Shown: positions 53,436-62,102 of the stretch, in pieces
Numbering within the stretch: position 1 is the stretch's first letter
Layout of the letters: every line of letters starts with the position of its first letter
Source of the DNA: Prochlorococcus sp. AG-311-D23
GTDB lineage: Bacteria; Cyanobacteriota; Cyanobacteriia; PCC-6307; Cyanobiaceae
Length of the DNA: 64,000 bases
Assembly (NCBI GenBank): GCA_003284445.1
Contig: QBVH01000003.1
Location: forward strand, 1-64,000
Direction: 5' to 3'
Notes under the pieces: generated by a model
What the model saw: only the letters and a program-made list of their open reading frames with translations
What the model was told of the DNA's origin: nothing
The model's database searches: none
Translations under genes and position numbers: made by a program

Positions 53436-54365
53436 TTAATTTAATATTGCTTTAAAAGCGTCATTAATAGTGGGAAAACTGAATTTATATTTGAGCTTAT
53501 TTAACCTTTGAGGTTGTACATTTTGTCCTTCTAAAACTACACGAGCTCCATCTCCTAAAATCAACTTCAATATTGGTCCAGGAACTGCAATAAGACTTGG
53601 TCTGCCAAGTACTTGACCAAGTGAATTAGAGAACTCATTCATTCGTACAGGATTTGGCGCAACCCCATTAACTACACCTGACCAAGCAGAATTTTTCACA
53701 CTTTCGCTAATAATCTTACAAAGATCTGTTCTGTGTATCCAGCTCATCCATTGTTTTCCATCTCCTATGGGACCTCCTAGGCCAGCTCTGAAAATGGGAA
53801 GCATTTTTCCAAGTGCTCCTCCATCTTTCGCTAAAACGATGCCAATTCTTACAATTAAAAGGCGAGTCGCTCTTGGTTTGTTTGTGGCACTAAATTCCCA
53901 CTCTTTACATAGATTTGCAAGGAAATCATCACCCTGAATATTTTCTTCATTGAATTCAGTTTGAGAATGTGAGCCATAAAAACCAATTGCAGATGCATTT
54001 ATGAGAACTTTGGGGGGCTTTCTTAGATTTCGTATGTTTTTAATCAGATTCTTTGTTGTCTCTATGCGACTATTTGTAATTTCTTTACAGTGATCGGTAG
54101 TCCATCTTTTTTCAGCAATAGGTTCGCCAGCGAGATTTATAACCCCTTCGCAACTTTTAAGAGAGTTTTGAATTTCTTCTTTATCCCAAGACGAGGACTC
54201 AGCTGGATTCATTTGTATGACTCTTATTCTTGAGTTCTTGACTATCGTGTTTAATCTTCCTTTCGTTTGTCTAGATATGACCGTAAGGCTATGCCCTTCT
54301 TTGATTAGCAAAGGAATTAATTCTCTTCCGATAAAACCAGTGCATCCAGTAAGTAGTAATTTCAT
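53436..54365 (-). CDS. TIGR01777-family epimerase-like SDR
   Basis: An extended short-chain dehydrogenase-like protein (309 aa) with the N-terminal Rossmann motif LLTGCTGFIGRELIPLL, and INASAIGFYGSHSQ (S...Y region) near residue 120. A typical TIGR01777 C-terminal DUF1731 region follows, with VLGRPSLIAVPGPILKLILGDGARVVLEGQNVQPQRL. Older databases label this group cell division inhibitor SulA; that is not supported. In plants and cyanobacteria it is near chloroplast genes, and its substrate is unknown. Confidence 0.88.
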   Translation of the reverse strand: MKLLLTGCTGFIGRELIPLLIKEGHSLTVISRQTKGRLNTIVKNSRIRVIQMNPAESSSWDKEEIQNSLKSCEGVINLAGEPIAEKRWTTDHCKEITNSRIETTKNLIKNIRNLRKPPKVLINASAIGFYGSHSQTEFNEENIQGDDFLANLCKEWEFSATNKPRATRLLIVRIGIVLAKDGGALGKMLPIFRAGLGGPIGDGKQWMSWIHRTDLCKIISESVKNSAWSGVVNGVAPNPVRMNEFSNSLGQVLGRPSLIAVPGPILKLILGDGARVVLEGQNVQPQRLNKLKYKFSFPTINDAFKAILN

Positions 54366-54404
54366 GATTTCTCGAATTAGATTTGATTAGCTTAGAGGGA
54401 TTTT

Positions 54405-54425
54405 GATGAACTTATGATGTTCATC
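54405..54425. promoter_or_regulatory. Inverted repeat GATGAAC-N7-GTTCATC
   Basis: Perfect 7-bp arms (54405-54411 and 54419-54425) with a 7-nt spacer in the divergent gap between the SDR gene and ndhO. A further GAACA (54432-54436) pairs with TGTTC (54418-54422), giving a second overlapping dyad. It could be an operator; no known consensus is matched convincingly. Confidence 0.45.
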
Positions 54426-54557
54426 GATCAAGAACATTAACGTTATGGAATTTGCAATTAATTAATTAATGACATAATTTTTTACCATTCTGTGTTAACT
54501 GCTATTCTTCATTTGAATATTTGAATTAAGTCATTAGTTTTTTATTGAGTATTTAAA

Positions 54558-54821
54558 ATGTCTGAACAAAACGAAAAAGTAGATGATTCACAATCACAAC
54601 CAAAGATACAAAAGAAATTCAGAAAAGGAGATCTTGTAAAAGTTGATCGTGAGAAATACTCTAATAGCTTAGAATCTAAAGCGAGCGACACGGATTTACC
54701 TGAATATATTTTTCAAGGGCCTGGAGAAGTATTGTTGATTAAAGGCGATTACTTTCAAGTTAGGTGGAGAAGACCAGTTCCAGATGTTTGGATAAATTCC
54801 GATCATATAGTCTCATATTAG
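54558..54821 (+). CDS. ndhO: NAD(P)H-quinone oxidoreductase subunit O
   Basis: NdhO is a small peripheral subunit of the cyanobacterial NDH-1 complex. The 87 aa protein has an acidic/polar N-terminus and the conserved KKFRKGDLVKVDREKYSNSLESKASD and GPGEVLLIKGDYFQVRWRRPVPDVWI, an SH3-like fold. The length and pattern fit the family. A 192 bp upstream gap has the inverted repeat described above. It is followed by a convergent DnaJ-domain gene. Confidence 0.93.
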   Translation: MSEQNEKVDDSQSQPKIQKKFRKGDLVKVDREKYSNSLESKASDTDLPEYIFQGPGEVLLIKGDYFQVRWRRPVPDVWINSDHIVSY

Positions 54822-54842
54822 TAAACTGAATAAAGATTAGAG

Positions 54843-55496
54843 CTATAAGATAAGCCATTCTTTTTTATTGCTTTGTAAAAATTTTCTTTCTTTCTTAGCA
54901 GTAGTTATCATTGCCTTTCCATCATGCAGGTAATTGTCTACATAGCCCATTGTGTAGCGCTCTAATTCATTAATACCATCCTCAACATGTGATAAGCAAT
55001 GATAGAGATCCAAACTGAAATCCCTTATTATTGACGGACTTGCGAAAGATGTATAAATTTTTTTAATCTTAGTTATTTTTTTTTTACTTTCTTCAAGGTA
55101 TAGACAGAAAGAATCCATGAGTATTTGATCATAAGGATCAGCTGATAAGTCTCTTATTCTTGAACTTAAAGGATTCATTATTTGTCCTAATAATTTATCA
55201 ATAGGGAGGTATACGTTATGAAACCATTTTTTTATATCTTCAGAATTAGAGTAATTATTAGATTCTCTTTTGTATTCATTCTGGTTATAAACTTTTGAAT
55301 TATTAACTTTATTTAAATTTAGATCTTTATGTTTTTTCTTTAATAGTTCCCATGCTGAGTTTATTTCGAGCATTACTGCTGAATCTCCTCCCTTGTCAGG
55401 GTGGTGTATTTTTACAAGTTTTCTATATGCTTTCTTAATCTCTTCAAGTTTTGCACTGGGATGAACTTTCAATATTTGATATGGGTCTTTTATCAT
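54843..55496 (-). CDS. J-domain (DnaJ-like) protein
   Basis: The 217 aa protein has an N-terminal J domain (DPYQILKVHPSAKLEEIKKAYRKLVKIHHPDKGG, residues 4-37, with the essential HPD at 32-34). After that there is an Asn/Ser-rich linker and a helical C-terminal part of unknown role. It lacks the G/F and zinc-finger regions of type I DnaJ, so it is a specialised (type III) co-chaperone for Hsp70. It lies downstream of cysK with a 21 bp gap. Confidence 0.85.
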   Translation of the reverse strand: MIKDPYQILKVHPSAKLEEIKKAYRKLVKIHHPDKGGDSAVMLEINSAWELLKKKHKDLNLNKVNNSKVYNQNEYKRESNNYSNSEDIKKWFHNVYLPIDKLLGQIMNPLSSRIRDLSADPYDQILMDSFCLYLEESKKKITKIKKIYTSFASPSIIRDFSLDLYHCLSHVEDGINELERYTMGYVDNYLHDGKAMITTAKKERKFLQSNKKEWLIL

Positions 55497-55517
55497 TGTT
55501 GAATGATTAGTTCTTGT

Positions 55518-56486
55518 TTAGAGGTACTCATTACCTTTTACTGGGTTTGCGGGGATGGAGGTAAACATTGTTGTTGAGAGATATCTTTCACCAAAACTAG
55601 GAAGGATAACAACCAATCGCTTATTCGCAAACTCAGGTTTTTTCCCTATTTTTAAAGCAGCGGCTACAGCAGCACCACTACTGACACCACTAAGCAATCC
55701 CTCTCCTTTAGCAAGTCTTCTTCCTATGTCCATTGCTTCATGATCATTGATTCTTATGACTTCATCAATTTGATTCATATCTAATACATTAGGAATGAAA
55801 CCAGCACCAATGCCTTGTATCGCATGAGATCCAGGATTCCCTCCTGATAGGACTGGGCTGGATGAAGGTTCTACCGCAAAAACTTTGATTTTTGGATTTT
55901 TTTGTTTTAAAAATCTGGCACAACCTGTAATTGTCCCTCCTGTTCCTACTCCTGCAATTAATGCATCAAGCTTGCCTTCGCAATCTTCCCAAATTTCTTC
56001 AGCGGTCGTTTTTTCATGAATTTCAGGATTGGATAAATTATCGAATTGCTGAAGCAAATATGCATTAGGTACAGAAATTACCAATTCCTTTGCGAGTTCA
56101 ATAGCGCCTTGGATTCCTTCTTTGCCAGGGGTTAGTTGAAGTTCTGCTCCAAATGCTCTTAACATTGCGCGTCGCTCAGTACTCATTGTGTCAGGCATTG
56201 TAAGTATGAGCCGATAACCTTTTGCTGCAGCAACCATGGCTAATGCAATTCCTGTGTTTCCGCTGGTTGGTTCAATTAGAACAGTATGCCCAGGTTTGAT
56301 TGTTCCCTCTTTTTCCGCTGATTTCACCATTGCGCCAGCTATTCGGTCTTTTACGGATGCTGTGGGGTTGAAACTTTCTAATTTAGCTACGATTTCTGCT
56401 CTACAATTAAATTCATTAGGCAATCGATTCAGCTTGACCAAAGGTGTTTGGCCAACTAAATATGTTATGTCATTAGCAATTGGCAT
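55518..56486 (-). CDS. cysK: Cysteine synthase A (O-acetylserine sulfhydrylase)
   Basis: This PLP enzyme makes cysteine from O-acetylserine and sulfide. The 322 aa protein has the PLP lysine in ASVKDRIAGAMV near residue 44 and the phosphate-binding loop GTGGTITGCARF near 177. The substrate-binding EPTSGNTGIALAM near 70 and the GAGFIP region are also present. It begins at ATG 56486 and faces a 136 bp divergent gap. The sulfite for this pathway starts from cysH, elsewhere in the window. Confidence 0.95.
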   Translation of the reverse strand: MPIANDITYLVGQTPLVKLNRLPNEFNCRAEIVAKLESFNPTASVKDRIAGAMVKSAEKEGTIKPGHTVLIEPTSGNTGIALAMVAAAKGYRLILTMPDTMSTERRAMLRAFGAELQLTPGKEGIQGAIELAKELVISVPNAYLLQQFDNLSNPEIHEKTTAEEIWEDCEGKLDALIAGVGTGGTITGCARFLKQKNPKIKVFAVEPSSSPVLSGGNPGSHAIQGIGAGFIPNVLDMNQIDEVIRINDHEAMDIGRRLAKGEGLLSGVSSGAAVAAALKIGKKPEFANKRLVVILPSFGERYLSTTMFTSIPANPVKGNEYL

Positions 56487-56622
56487 GATCTTATTGTAAA
56501 AACTTGAATCAATTTCGAGGCAAAAGTTATTTAATAATTCAATTCTCTTTAATAATGCTTGAAAATTTGTTATTCAAAAGCTTTATTGGCCTTTTAGAGA
56601 TATAAATAGATGGAATAATTTT

Positions 56623-58194
56623 TTGATATTGACCGAGAGCATTTCCCGCAACTGTAAGCCTCCAATTTTATGGGTTTTTCTTTTTTGGACCATAGCTTGT
56701 GGAATTGCATTTGTCTCACTGGGGAATTTGCCTTTAAGAGATTTTGATGAAGCTACTGTTGCACGAGTTGCATTGGAATTAAACCAAAAAAGTGGACTAG
56801 AGCGATTGCTTCCTTCTCTCTGGGATAAGCCCTATTTGAATAAACCCCCTGGATTGCATTGGATAATATCTTTTGCAATTGGAATAAGTCGAAATTTTCA
56901 AAATAATTTTGATTTTTTACCCTCTGAGTTTTGTATAAGATTTTTTCCAGCACTTTTTTCGACTTTTGTTGTTCCATTGGGCGGTCTGATTCAGTGGAAC
57001 TTGCGCCCTAAAGATCGAATAGCATGTTTAACCACATCAGCAATTTTATTGACTTTATTGCCAATTATTAGATACGGGCGAATGGCAATGTTGGATGGAA
57101 CGCAGCTTAGTGCTATTGCTCTTTTATGGTTTTGCTTATCATCTATAAAAAATAATAGGTCTACTAAATTTAATTTCTTAGGAGCTGGATTTGCCTGTAG
57201 TTTCATGCTTTTACTTAAAGCCCCTGTAATTATCCCTGCACTATTTGCATCTTTGTTACCTTTAATTTGGCAATATAAATCAAAAAAATATTTAAATAAT
57301 CTTTCATGGACCTGGTTCTTCTATGGACTAATTCCAGGCCTTGCTTGGCATTTATGGAATTTCGTTTCATATGGTTCAGGAGCTTTCTGGTTGTGGTGGG
57401 GCGATGGAGCAGGAAGAGTTTTATTTGAAAAAGGCTCAGGTAGCGAGCTAGGAGTTTTGGTACCAATAATTGAAATACTTGAAGGGGGATGGCCTTGGAT
57501 TCTTGTATGGCCAATTGGTCTTTTGTGGGCATTCTTTAGCCTAAATACTCGTTGGGGCATTTGGGCTTTTAGTACTCAGATAATTATTGCAGGAAGTATT
57601 TTACCTCTAAAGATGCAACTTCCTTGGTATATTCATCCATTTTGGTTACCTTTTGCTTTGGTATGCGGCCCCCCAGTCTCTTGGTTAATTCAAAGAGAAG
57701 AGAATAGTTATGTTTTCGCTAAAAAAATATTAAGGAAAATTCCTTACATACTTTCTTTAATTGGATTATGTTTATTTGCTTTTTCTTTATTAATTAAGCT
57801 AAAGATTCTCAACTTTGGAGAAGGTTACTTTTATGCAATTTTTTTTATTAGTTTAGCTTGGTTTATTGGGGGATTATCATTATCTAATTCAAGAAAGAAT
57901 ATTAGAAAGATTGGTTTTATTGGATTGATTTTTGGAAGCATAATTGGTTTATTCTTTTTTGTTAGTTCTAAATTTTGGTTATGGGAAATAAATGAAAGCT
58001 GGGATGTAAGACCAGTAGCTGAATTTATACATGACTTTCCTAATCAACAAATTTTTATTAGAAATAGCTTTGAGCGGCCGAGTTTGAATTGGTATTCAGG
58101 AAAAAAAATCAGGAGTTTTGACGAGGAAAATAAAAGTAAATGCAAAGTAATTAAGAAAACTAATGCTTGGGACCTGTATACATGTAATAATTAA
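56623..58194 (+). CDS. ArnT/PMT-type membrane glycosyltransferase (GT-C-like)
   Basis: The 523 aa protein has about ten to twelve transmembrane segments. An acidic motif in the first outer loop (PLRDFDEATVARVALEL near residue 38) is typical of PMT-2/ArnT-type glycosyltransferases, which transfer sugars from lipid carriers on the periplasmic side. A following conserved KPPGLHWIISFA region fits. The acceptor could be a lipid or protein. It starts at TTG 56623 (an ATG just upstream hits a stop after two codons). Confidence 0.8.
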   Translation: MILTESISRNCKPPILWVFLFWTIACGIAFVSLGNLPLRDFDEATVARVALELNQKSGLERLLPSLWDKPYLNKPPGLHWIISFAIGISRNFQNNFDFLPSEFCIRFFPALFSTFVVPLGGLIQWNLRPKDRIACLTTSAILLTLLPIIRYGRMAMLDGTQLSAIALLWFCLSSIKNNRSTKFNFLGAGFACSFMLLLKAPVIIPALFASLLPLIWQYKSKKYLNNLSWTWFFYGLIPGLAWHLWNFVSYGSGAFWLWWGDGAGRVLFEKGSGSELGVLVPIIEILEGGWPWILVWPIGLLWAFFSLNTRWGIWAFSTQIIIAGSILPLKMQLPWYIHPFWLPFALVCGPPVSWLIQREENSYVFAKKILRKIPYILSLIGLCLFAFSLLIKLKILNFGEGYFYAIFFISLAWFIGGLSLSNSRKNIRKIGFIGLIFGSIIGLFFFVSSKFWLWEINESWDVRPVAEFIHDFPNQQIFIRNSFERPSLNWYSGKKIRSFDEENKSKCKVIKKTNAWDLYTCNN

Positions 58195-58277
58195 ATCAAA
58201 TATTACTATTAATATATTTTTCACTTCTTCAGCTTTTATTTGTAAGAATAAATCAGTAATTACTGTTTTCTGAAAAA

Positions 58278-58538
58278 GTGTATTGTATTGAGCTTACTAT
58301 TAAATTAAGTCCTATGCCTTTGGTAGTTCAGAGAAAAGAGCATGGAGAGGCAAAGAGGCTTTACACTGACGTAATAGATTCTATAAAAAATGGTAATCAA
58401 AGGCTCCTAGAATTGACTTGTGAAAAAGTAGAAGATAAAAGAATTACTGTTCTTGTAAGCGAAATTACAGCTGTACAAATTTATGAAAAGACTAGTAGCA
58501 GCACTAGCAAACGGCCTGGATTTTCACTCCAGAATTAA
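58278..58538 (+). CDS. UPF0367 family protein
   Basis: The 86 aa protein begins MYCIELTIKLSPMPLVVQRKE, the cyanobacterial UPF0367 start, followed by LLELTCEKVEDKRITVLVSEITAVQIYEK. It is a small alpha/beta protein of unknown function. The GTG at 58278 is chosen because the family begins with this pattern; the ATG at 58314 would lose it. The next gene begins 23 bp downstream. Confidence 0.85.
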   Translation: MYCIELTIKLSPMPLVVQRKEHGEAKRLYTDVIDSIKNGNQRLLELTCEKVEDKRITVLVSEITAVQIYEKTSSSTSKRPGFSLQN

Positions 58539-58561
58539 GAAACAATAGGAGTCATTCACTT

Positions 58562-59248
58562 TTGAAACCAACCACTTGGTCTGGATATTTGGAATTTGAT
58601 CAAGTCTCTTTTTCTTGGCCCAATGGAGTCAACGTTATAGATCAATGCTCTTTTTCAATTGTAAAGCCTGGTTTGTGGATGCTGGTTGGTGAAAACGGAA
58701 GTGGTAAAAGCACATTGTTTCGCTTGATAAATGGAGGAATTCGTCCAAAAAGTGGAAAAATTTTTTGCTCTCTCAGACCATCAATGGTTTATCAAAATCC
58801 AGACCATCAATTGCTTATGCCAACATGTAAAAGTGAGTTAATGCTCAGCGTTCCTAAAAACATTCCCCAAACTGATCTATTGGAAATAATTTATTCCGCT
58901 CTTGAAAAAGTGGACTTGGGTGAAATGTTGGACAGGCCTATTCATACTTTAAGTGGTGGGCAAAAGCAGCGTTTAGCTCTTGCTGGAGCAATAGTTAGCA
59001 ATTCAAATTTACTTTTACTTGATGAGCCCACAGCTCTTTTGGACCCTCAAAGTCAAAATTCAGTTTTGAAAGTTATGAAAAAATTGACAAGTTCTTCTGC
59101 TGATCCAATTGCAGCAATATGGGTTACTCATCGATTGGAAGAATTATATTTTTGTGATGGGGCGGCAATTCTTAAAAATGGAGCCATCAGTACTTGGAAT
59201 TCTGGTTCAAAAGTGTTCCAAGAAATAAAATCACTTGCCCTTAGGTAG
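58562..59248 (+). CDS. ABC transporter ATP-binding protein (EcfA/CbiO-like)
   Basis: The 228 aa protein has one complete ABC domain: Walker A GENGSGKST near residue 47, Q-loop YQNPDHQ (the Q-N-P-D pattern typical of EcfA/CbiO-type), signature LSGGQKQR near 132 and Walker B LLLLDEPTA. No transmembrane partner is nearby, so the transported substance (vitamin, metal or lipid) cannot be inferred. It starts at TTG 58562, 23 bp after the UPF0367 gene. Confidence 0.85.
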   Translation: MKPTTWSGYLEFDQVSFSWPNGVNVIDQCSFSIVKPGLWMLVGENGSGKSTLFRLINGGIRPKSGKIFCSLRPSMVYQNPDHQLLMPTCKSELMLSVPKNIPQTDLLEIIYSALEKVDLGEMLDRPIHTLSGGQKQRLALAGAIVSNSNLLLLDEPTALLDPQSQNSVLKVMKKLTSSSADPIAAIWVTHRLEELYFCDGAAILKNGAISTWNSGSKVFQEIKSLALR

Positions 59249-59277
59249 CTGGCAAGGGTAAATTCTTAATGTTGTAA

Positions 59278-59349
59278 TCCTCGGTAGCTCAGCGGTAGAG
59301 CGATCGGCTGTTAACCGATTGGTCGCAGGTTCGAATCCCGCCCGGGGAG
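59278..59349 (+). tRNA. tRNA-Asn (GTT)
   Basis: A complete 72-nt cloverleaf: acceptor arms TCCTCGG/CCGGGGA with one T-G pair, D-arm with AGCTCAGCGGTAGAGC, anticodon stem ATCGG/CCGAT with anticodon GTT at 59310-59312, T-arm with GGTTCGAATCC, and discriminator G at 59349. No CCA is encoded. It is the only tRNA in the window. Confidence 0.97.
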
Positions 59350-59492
59350 TTTTTAAAGGCAAATGTAAATTTGTTTATCCATCAGAACAGATTTGTTGAC
59401 TTTTGAGTTTCAAAAAATCATTGCTTTATTTGCAAGATAAAAACAAACTTTATAAATTTTTACTCGCTTTTTTATGAAAGTTTTGAGAATTC

Positions 59493-59505
59493 CTTAACAG
59501 TTAAG
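59493..59505. promoter_or_regulatory. 13-bp palindrome in the rpaA leader
   Basis: CTTAAC and GTTAAG surround a single A. It might be a protein-binding site for control of rpaA; no matching regulator is known to me. Confidence 0.3.
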
Positions 59506-59538
59506 CTTCGTAATCGGAAGAAATTCTAAAGAGAGTTT

Positions 59539-59556
59539 AGCGACTTTTCGCTTTTT
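59539..59556 (+). terminator. Weak terminator-like hairpin
   Basis: A 5-bp stem (AGCGA/TCGCT) with a 4-nt loop (CTTT), followed by a short T run. It could end transcripts from the tRNA or the ABC gene, but the stem is short. Confidence 0.25.
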
Positions 59557-59711
59557 CAGGGGTAAAACAACAGTGATACTAGATGGTCTTGTCGATTAGG
59601 CCAAAGAAAACCAAATTTTTCGAATTCTGCAATAAAAACAAAATTTTGAGAGAATCATATGAATCTTTAGTAATCGCGGTTGCGGGTACTTTTTAACTTG
59701 GGCAATTATTA

Positions 59712-60509
59712 ATGAAGCCTTGCATTTTACTTATTGAAGACGACCAAGACATGAGAGATCTGGTTGCAGGGCATCTTGAGCACACTGGTTTTGATGTTCA
59801 AAAAGCTGAGGACGGGATCAAGGGTCAAGCTCTAGCTCTGCAGTATGCACCTGATCTGATTCTTCTTGATTTAATGCTTCCTAAAGTTGATGGTTTAACT
59901 CTTTGTCAACGTTTAAGAAGAGATGAGAGAACATCAGCAATACCCATACTTATGATTACTGCTTTGGGTGGAATTAAAGACAAAGTTACTGGTTTTAATT
60001 CTGGTGCAGATGATTACATCACAAAACCATTTGACCTTGAGGAATTGCAAGTAAGGATCAAGGCGTTGTTAAGAAGAACTAATCGTGCACCATTGGGAAG
60101 TAACAACCAACAAGAAATACTCAATTACGGCCCTCTTACACTTGTTCCTGAAAGATTTGAAGCGATATGGTTCGAATTTCCAGTTCGTTTGACTCATTTA
60201 GAATTTGAATTGCTCCATTGTTTGATGCAAAGACATGGTCAGACAGTTGCACCCTCTTTAATTCTTAAAGAAGTGTGGGGTTATGAGCCTGATGATGATA
60301 TCGAAACTATTAGAGTGCACGTAAGACATTTAAGAACGAAGCTTGAACCTGATCCAAGAAAACCAAGATTCATTAAAACTGTTTACGGTGCAGGATATTG
60401 CTTGGAACTACCAACAGGTGACAAAATTAGTGAGATTCAACCATTAATAAATCAATCGAGAGAAACTAATTCTTTGAAAAACAGTACGGATGAAAGAGTT
60501 ATTGCTTAA
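59712..60509 (+). CDS. rpaA: OmpR-type response regulator RpaA
   Basis: The 265 aa protein has a receiver domain (phosphoacceptor Asp53 in [12 protein letters not shown], Lys105 in DYITKPFD) and an OmpR-type winged-helix domain. That domain begins [19 protein letters not shown] and continues [23 protein letters not shown]. This wording distinguishes RpaA from RpaB. In other cyanobacteria RpaA is the main output regulator of the circadian clock, phosphorylated by SasA. It overlaps holB by 4 bp. A long leader (362 bp) precedes it. Confidence 0.9.
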   Translation: MKPCILLIEDDQDMRDLVAGHLEHTGFDVQKAEDGIKGQALALQYAPDLILLDLMLPKVDGLTLCQRLRRDERTSAIPILMITALGGIKDKVTGFNSGADDYITKPFDLEELQVRIKALLRRTNRAPLGSNNQQEILNYGPLTLVPERFEAIWFEFPVRLTHLEFELLHCLMQRHGQTVAPSLILKEVWGYEPDDDIETIRVHVRHLRTKLEPDPRKPRFIKTVYGAGYCLELPTGDKISEIQPLINQSRETNSLKNSTDERVIA

Positions 60510-61465
60510 TCAATCAAGTTTATTTCTAATAAAGTTACTTCCCAAGCAAGTCTAGGCTGCACAAATTTCAATAATTGTTTTCTCAGTTCTTCAAGTTTCA
60601 TAACGATATTAAAATTTTTTTCTTTTGTCCAAGACCTATTCTGTTTAAAATCAATAAGCCATAGTTGTTGCTCTATGTTGAGTTCATCAGTGATTTCCTT
60701 TGCTAATTTTAATAACTCAATTGGATTAGTTAATTGGATTTCTAGCTTTTGTCTTAATGGACTTGAAAAGGATAACCAAAGCTGAAGATTTGTAATATAG
60801 CGTCCAGGAGATCCATGTGAAAACTCGATTAATTCTCTGATTTTGTCACTAGGAACATCATTTATTTCTTGAACAACTTCTGATTTCTCAATAATTTTGT
60901 TTACTTGATTATCATTCAGACGAATAAATGGGACTATCTGACATCTTGATCTAATGGTTGATAATAATTTCTCTGGTCTTTGAGTGACAAGAATAAATAA
61001 TCCTGTATGTGTCTCTTCAAGAGTTTTTAATAATGCATTTGATGCAGATTCATTTATTCTTTCAATGTCTTCAATTATTACTATGCTTCGTTCTGACTCA
61101 AATGGCTTTTTCCCTAAAAATTCAATTATTTCTTTAATTTGATTTAGCCTTATTTGCGGAGGTGATTTTATACTTATGCCATCTAACCTAGCTTTTGTCT
61201 GAGAAATACTTTGACCTTGGACTATATAAGATGGCTCTATCCATAATAGGTCAGGATGATTATTACTATCTATTTTTCTTTTTGTACTTTCTTTTTCCTT
61301 ATTTTTGTCAAGAATAGCTTTGATAAAAACTTTAGCAGTTTTTTTTCTTCCAACCCCATCTGGGCCAGAAAATAAATAAGCATGAGAAATTTGTTCTTTT
61401 GAAATAGCAGATTTTAAAATTTCAATTGCTAAATCTTGTCCACATATATTTTTAAAATCATCCAT
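60506..61465 (-). CDS. holB: DNA polymerase III subunit delta prime
   Basis: Part of the clamp loader, an AAA+ subunit. In the 319 aa protein the P-loop-like [14 protein letters not shown] near residue 33 lacks the normal GK[T/S], so it is probably not an ATPase; E. coli delta prime is also inactive. The SRCQIVPF sensor/arginine region is near 170. The zinc-binding cysteine cluster of many clamp loader subunits is absent. It is last in a P-ATPase-tmk-holB cluster. Confidence 0.88.
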   Translation of the reverse strand: MDDFKNICGQDLAIEILKSAISKEQISHAYLFSGPDGVGRKKTAKVFIKAILDKNKEKESTKRKIDSNNHPDLLWIEPSYIVQGQSISQTKARLDGISIKSPPQIRLNQIKEIIEFLGKKPFESERSIVIIEDIERINESASNALLKTLEETHTGLFILVTQRPEKLLSTIRSRCQIVPFIRLNDNQVNKIIEKSEVVQEINDVPSDKIRELIEFSHGSPGRYITNLQLWLSFSSPLRQKLEIQLTNPIELLKLAKEITDELNIEQQLWLIDFKQNRSWTKEKNFNIVMKLEELRKQLLKFVQPRLAWEVTLLEINLID

Positions 61466-61466
61466 T

Positions 61467-62102
61467 TTATTTGTTTTTTATTAATTTCTTTATCTCGGAT
61501 TTAATCTCGGATATGATTTTTTCTTTTGAGTTAATAGCTGATATTTTTTTCCAGTTACTGTCCTCGGACAATGCTTGAAAGCCTAGAGAAACATTTGATA
61601 AAAACTCTCTACCTTCTTTTTCTATTCGATCATCTTTTCTATTCATTCTTCTTCTTATACTTTCTTCAATAGGTATGTCTAATAGAAATGTAATATCTGG
61701 GGCAATTCCCTGCGTTGCTATGGCTTCGAGATCTTTAATTAAGTTGATATCTAATTTTCTTCCATAACCTTGATAAGCAAGTGTTGATCCACAAAATCTA
61801 TCGCTTATTATCCAATCCCCTTTATCTAAAGTTGGGCGAATAATTTCATTTACATGTTGTGATCTATCTGCGGCATAAAGTAAAAGCTCAGTAATAGAAC
61901 CTGGACTTTTGTCTCGAGAAGTATCGAGTAGAAGCGATCTTATTGATTTTCCTAATTTAGTTCCTCCTGGCTCTCTAGTGATAACTAATTTATTGTTTTC
62001 AGGTATGAGGTCGGTGCCAATAAGCCATTTGTATAGTTGATTGATTTGAGTGGTTTTACCCGAGCCATCAATACCTTCAAAAACAATAAACTTTCCTTTC
62101 AT
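61467..62102 (-). CDS. tmk: Thymidylate kinase
   Basis: It phosphorylates dTMP to dTDP. The 211 aa protein has Walker A FEGIDGSGKTTQ near residue 8, TREPGGTKLGKSIR near 42 and the DR-type motif ISDRFCGSTLAYQGYG near 98. The basic LID region RRRMNRKDDR follows. It is overlapped by the upstream P-ATPase by 4 bp (ATGA-type coupling) and leads directly into holB. The two nucleic-acid genes share a transcript with the ion pump. Confidence 0.94.
   Translation of the reverse strand: MKGKFIVFEGIDGSGKTTQINQLYKWLIGTDLIPENNKLVITREPGGTKLGKSIRSLLLDTSRDKSPGSITELLLYAADRSQHVNEIIRPTLDKGDWIISDRFCGSTLAYQGYGRKLDINLIKDLEAIATQGIAPDITFLLDIPIEESIRRRMNRKDDRIEKEGREFLSNVSLGFQALSEDSNWKKISAINSKEKIISEIKSEIKKLIKNK

Larger units (their letters stand above)
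59350..59711. other. 362 bp leader region upstream of rpaA
   Basis: No ORF was found. A short hairpin AGCGA-CTTT-TCGCT followed by TTTT (59539-59556) resembles a weak terminator. A 13-bp palindrome CTTAAC-A-GTTAAG lies at 59493-59505. The gap is long for this compact genome and probably holds the rpaA promoter and 5' leader. Confidence 0.55.

Noticed and set aside
53436..54365. Cell division inhibitor SulA label
   Set aside because: The protein is a TIGR01777 SDR; the SulA name in old annotations has no support, and I found no convincing LexA box in the upstream gap.
59350..59711. A second RNA gene after tRNA-Asn
   Set aside because: The short hairpins (CAAAT/ATTTG at 59360-59373 and the AGCGA stem) are too weak to identify a structured RNA.
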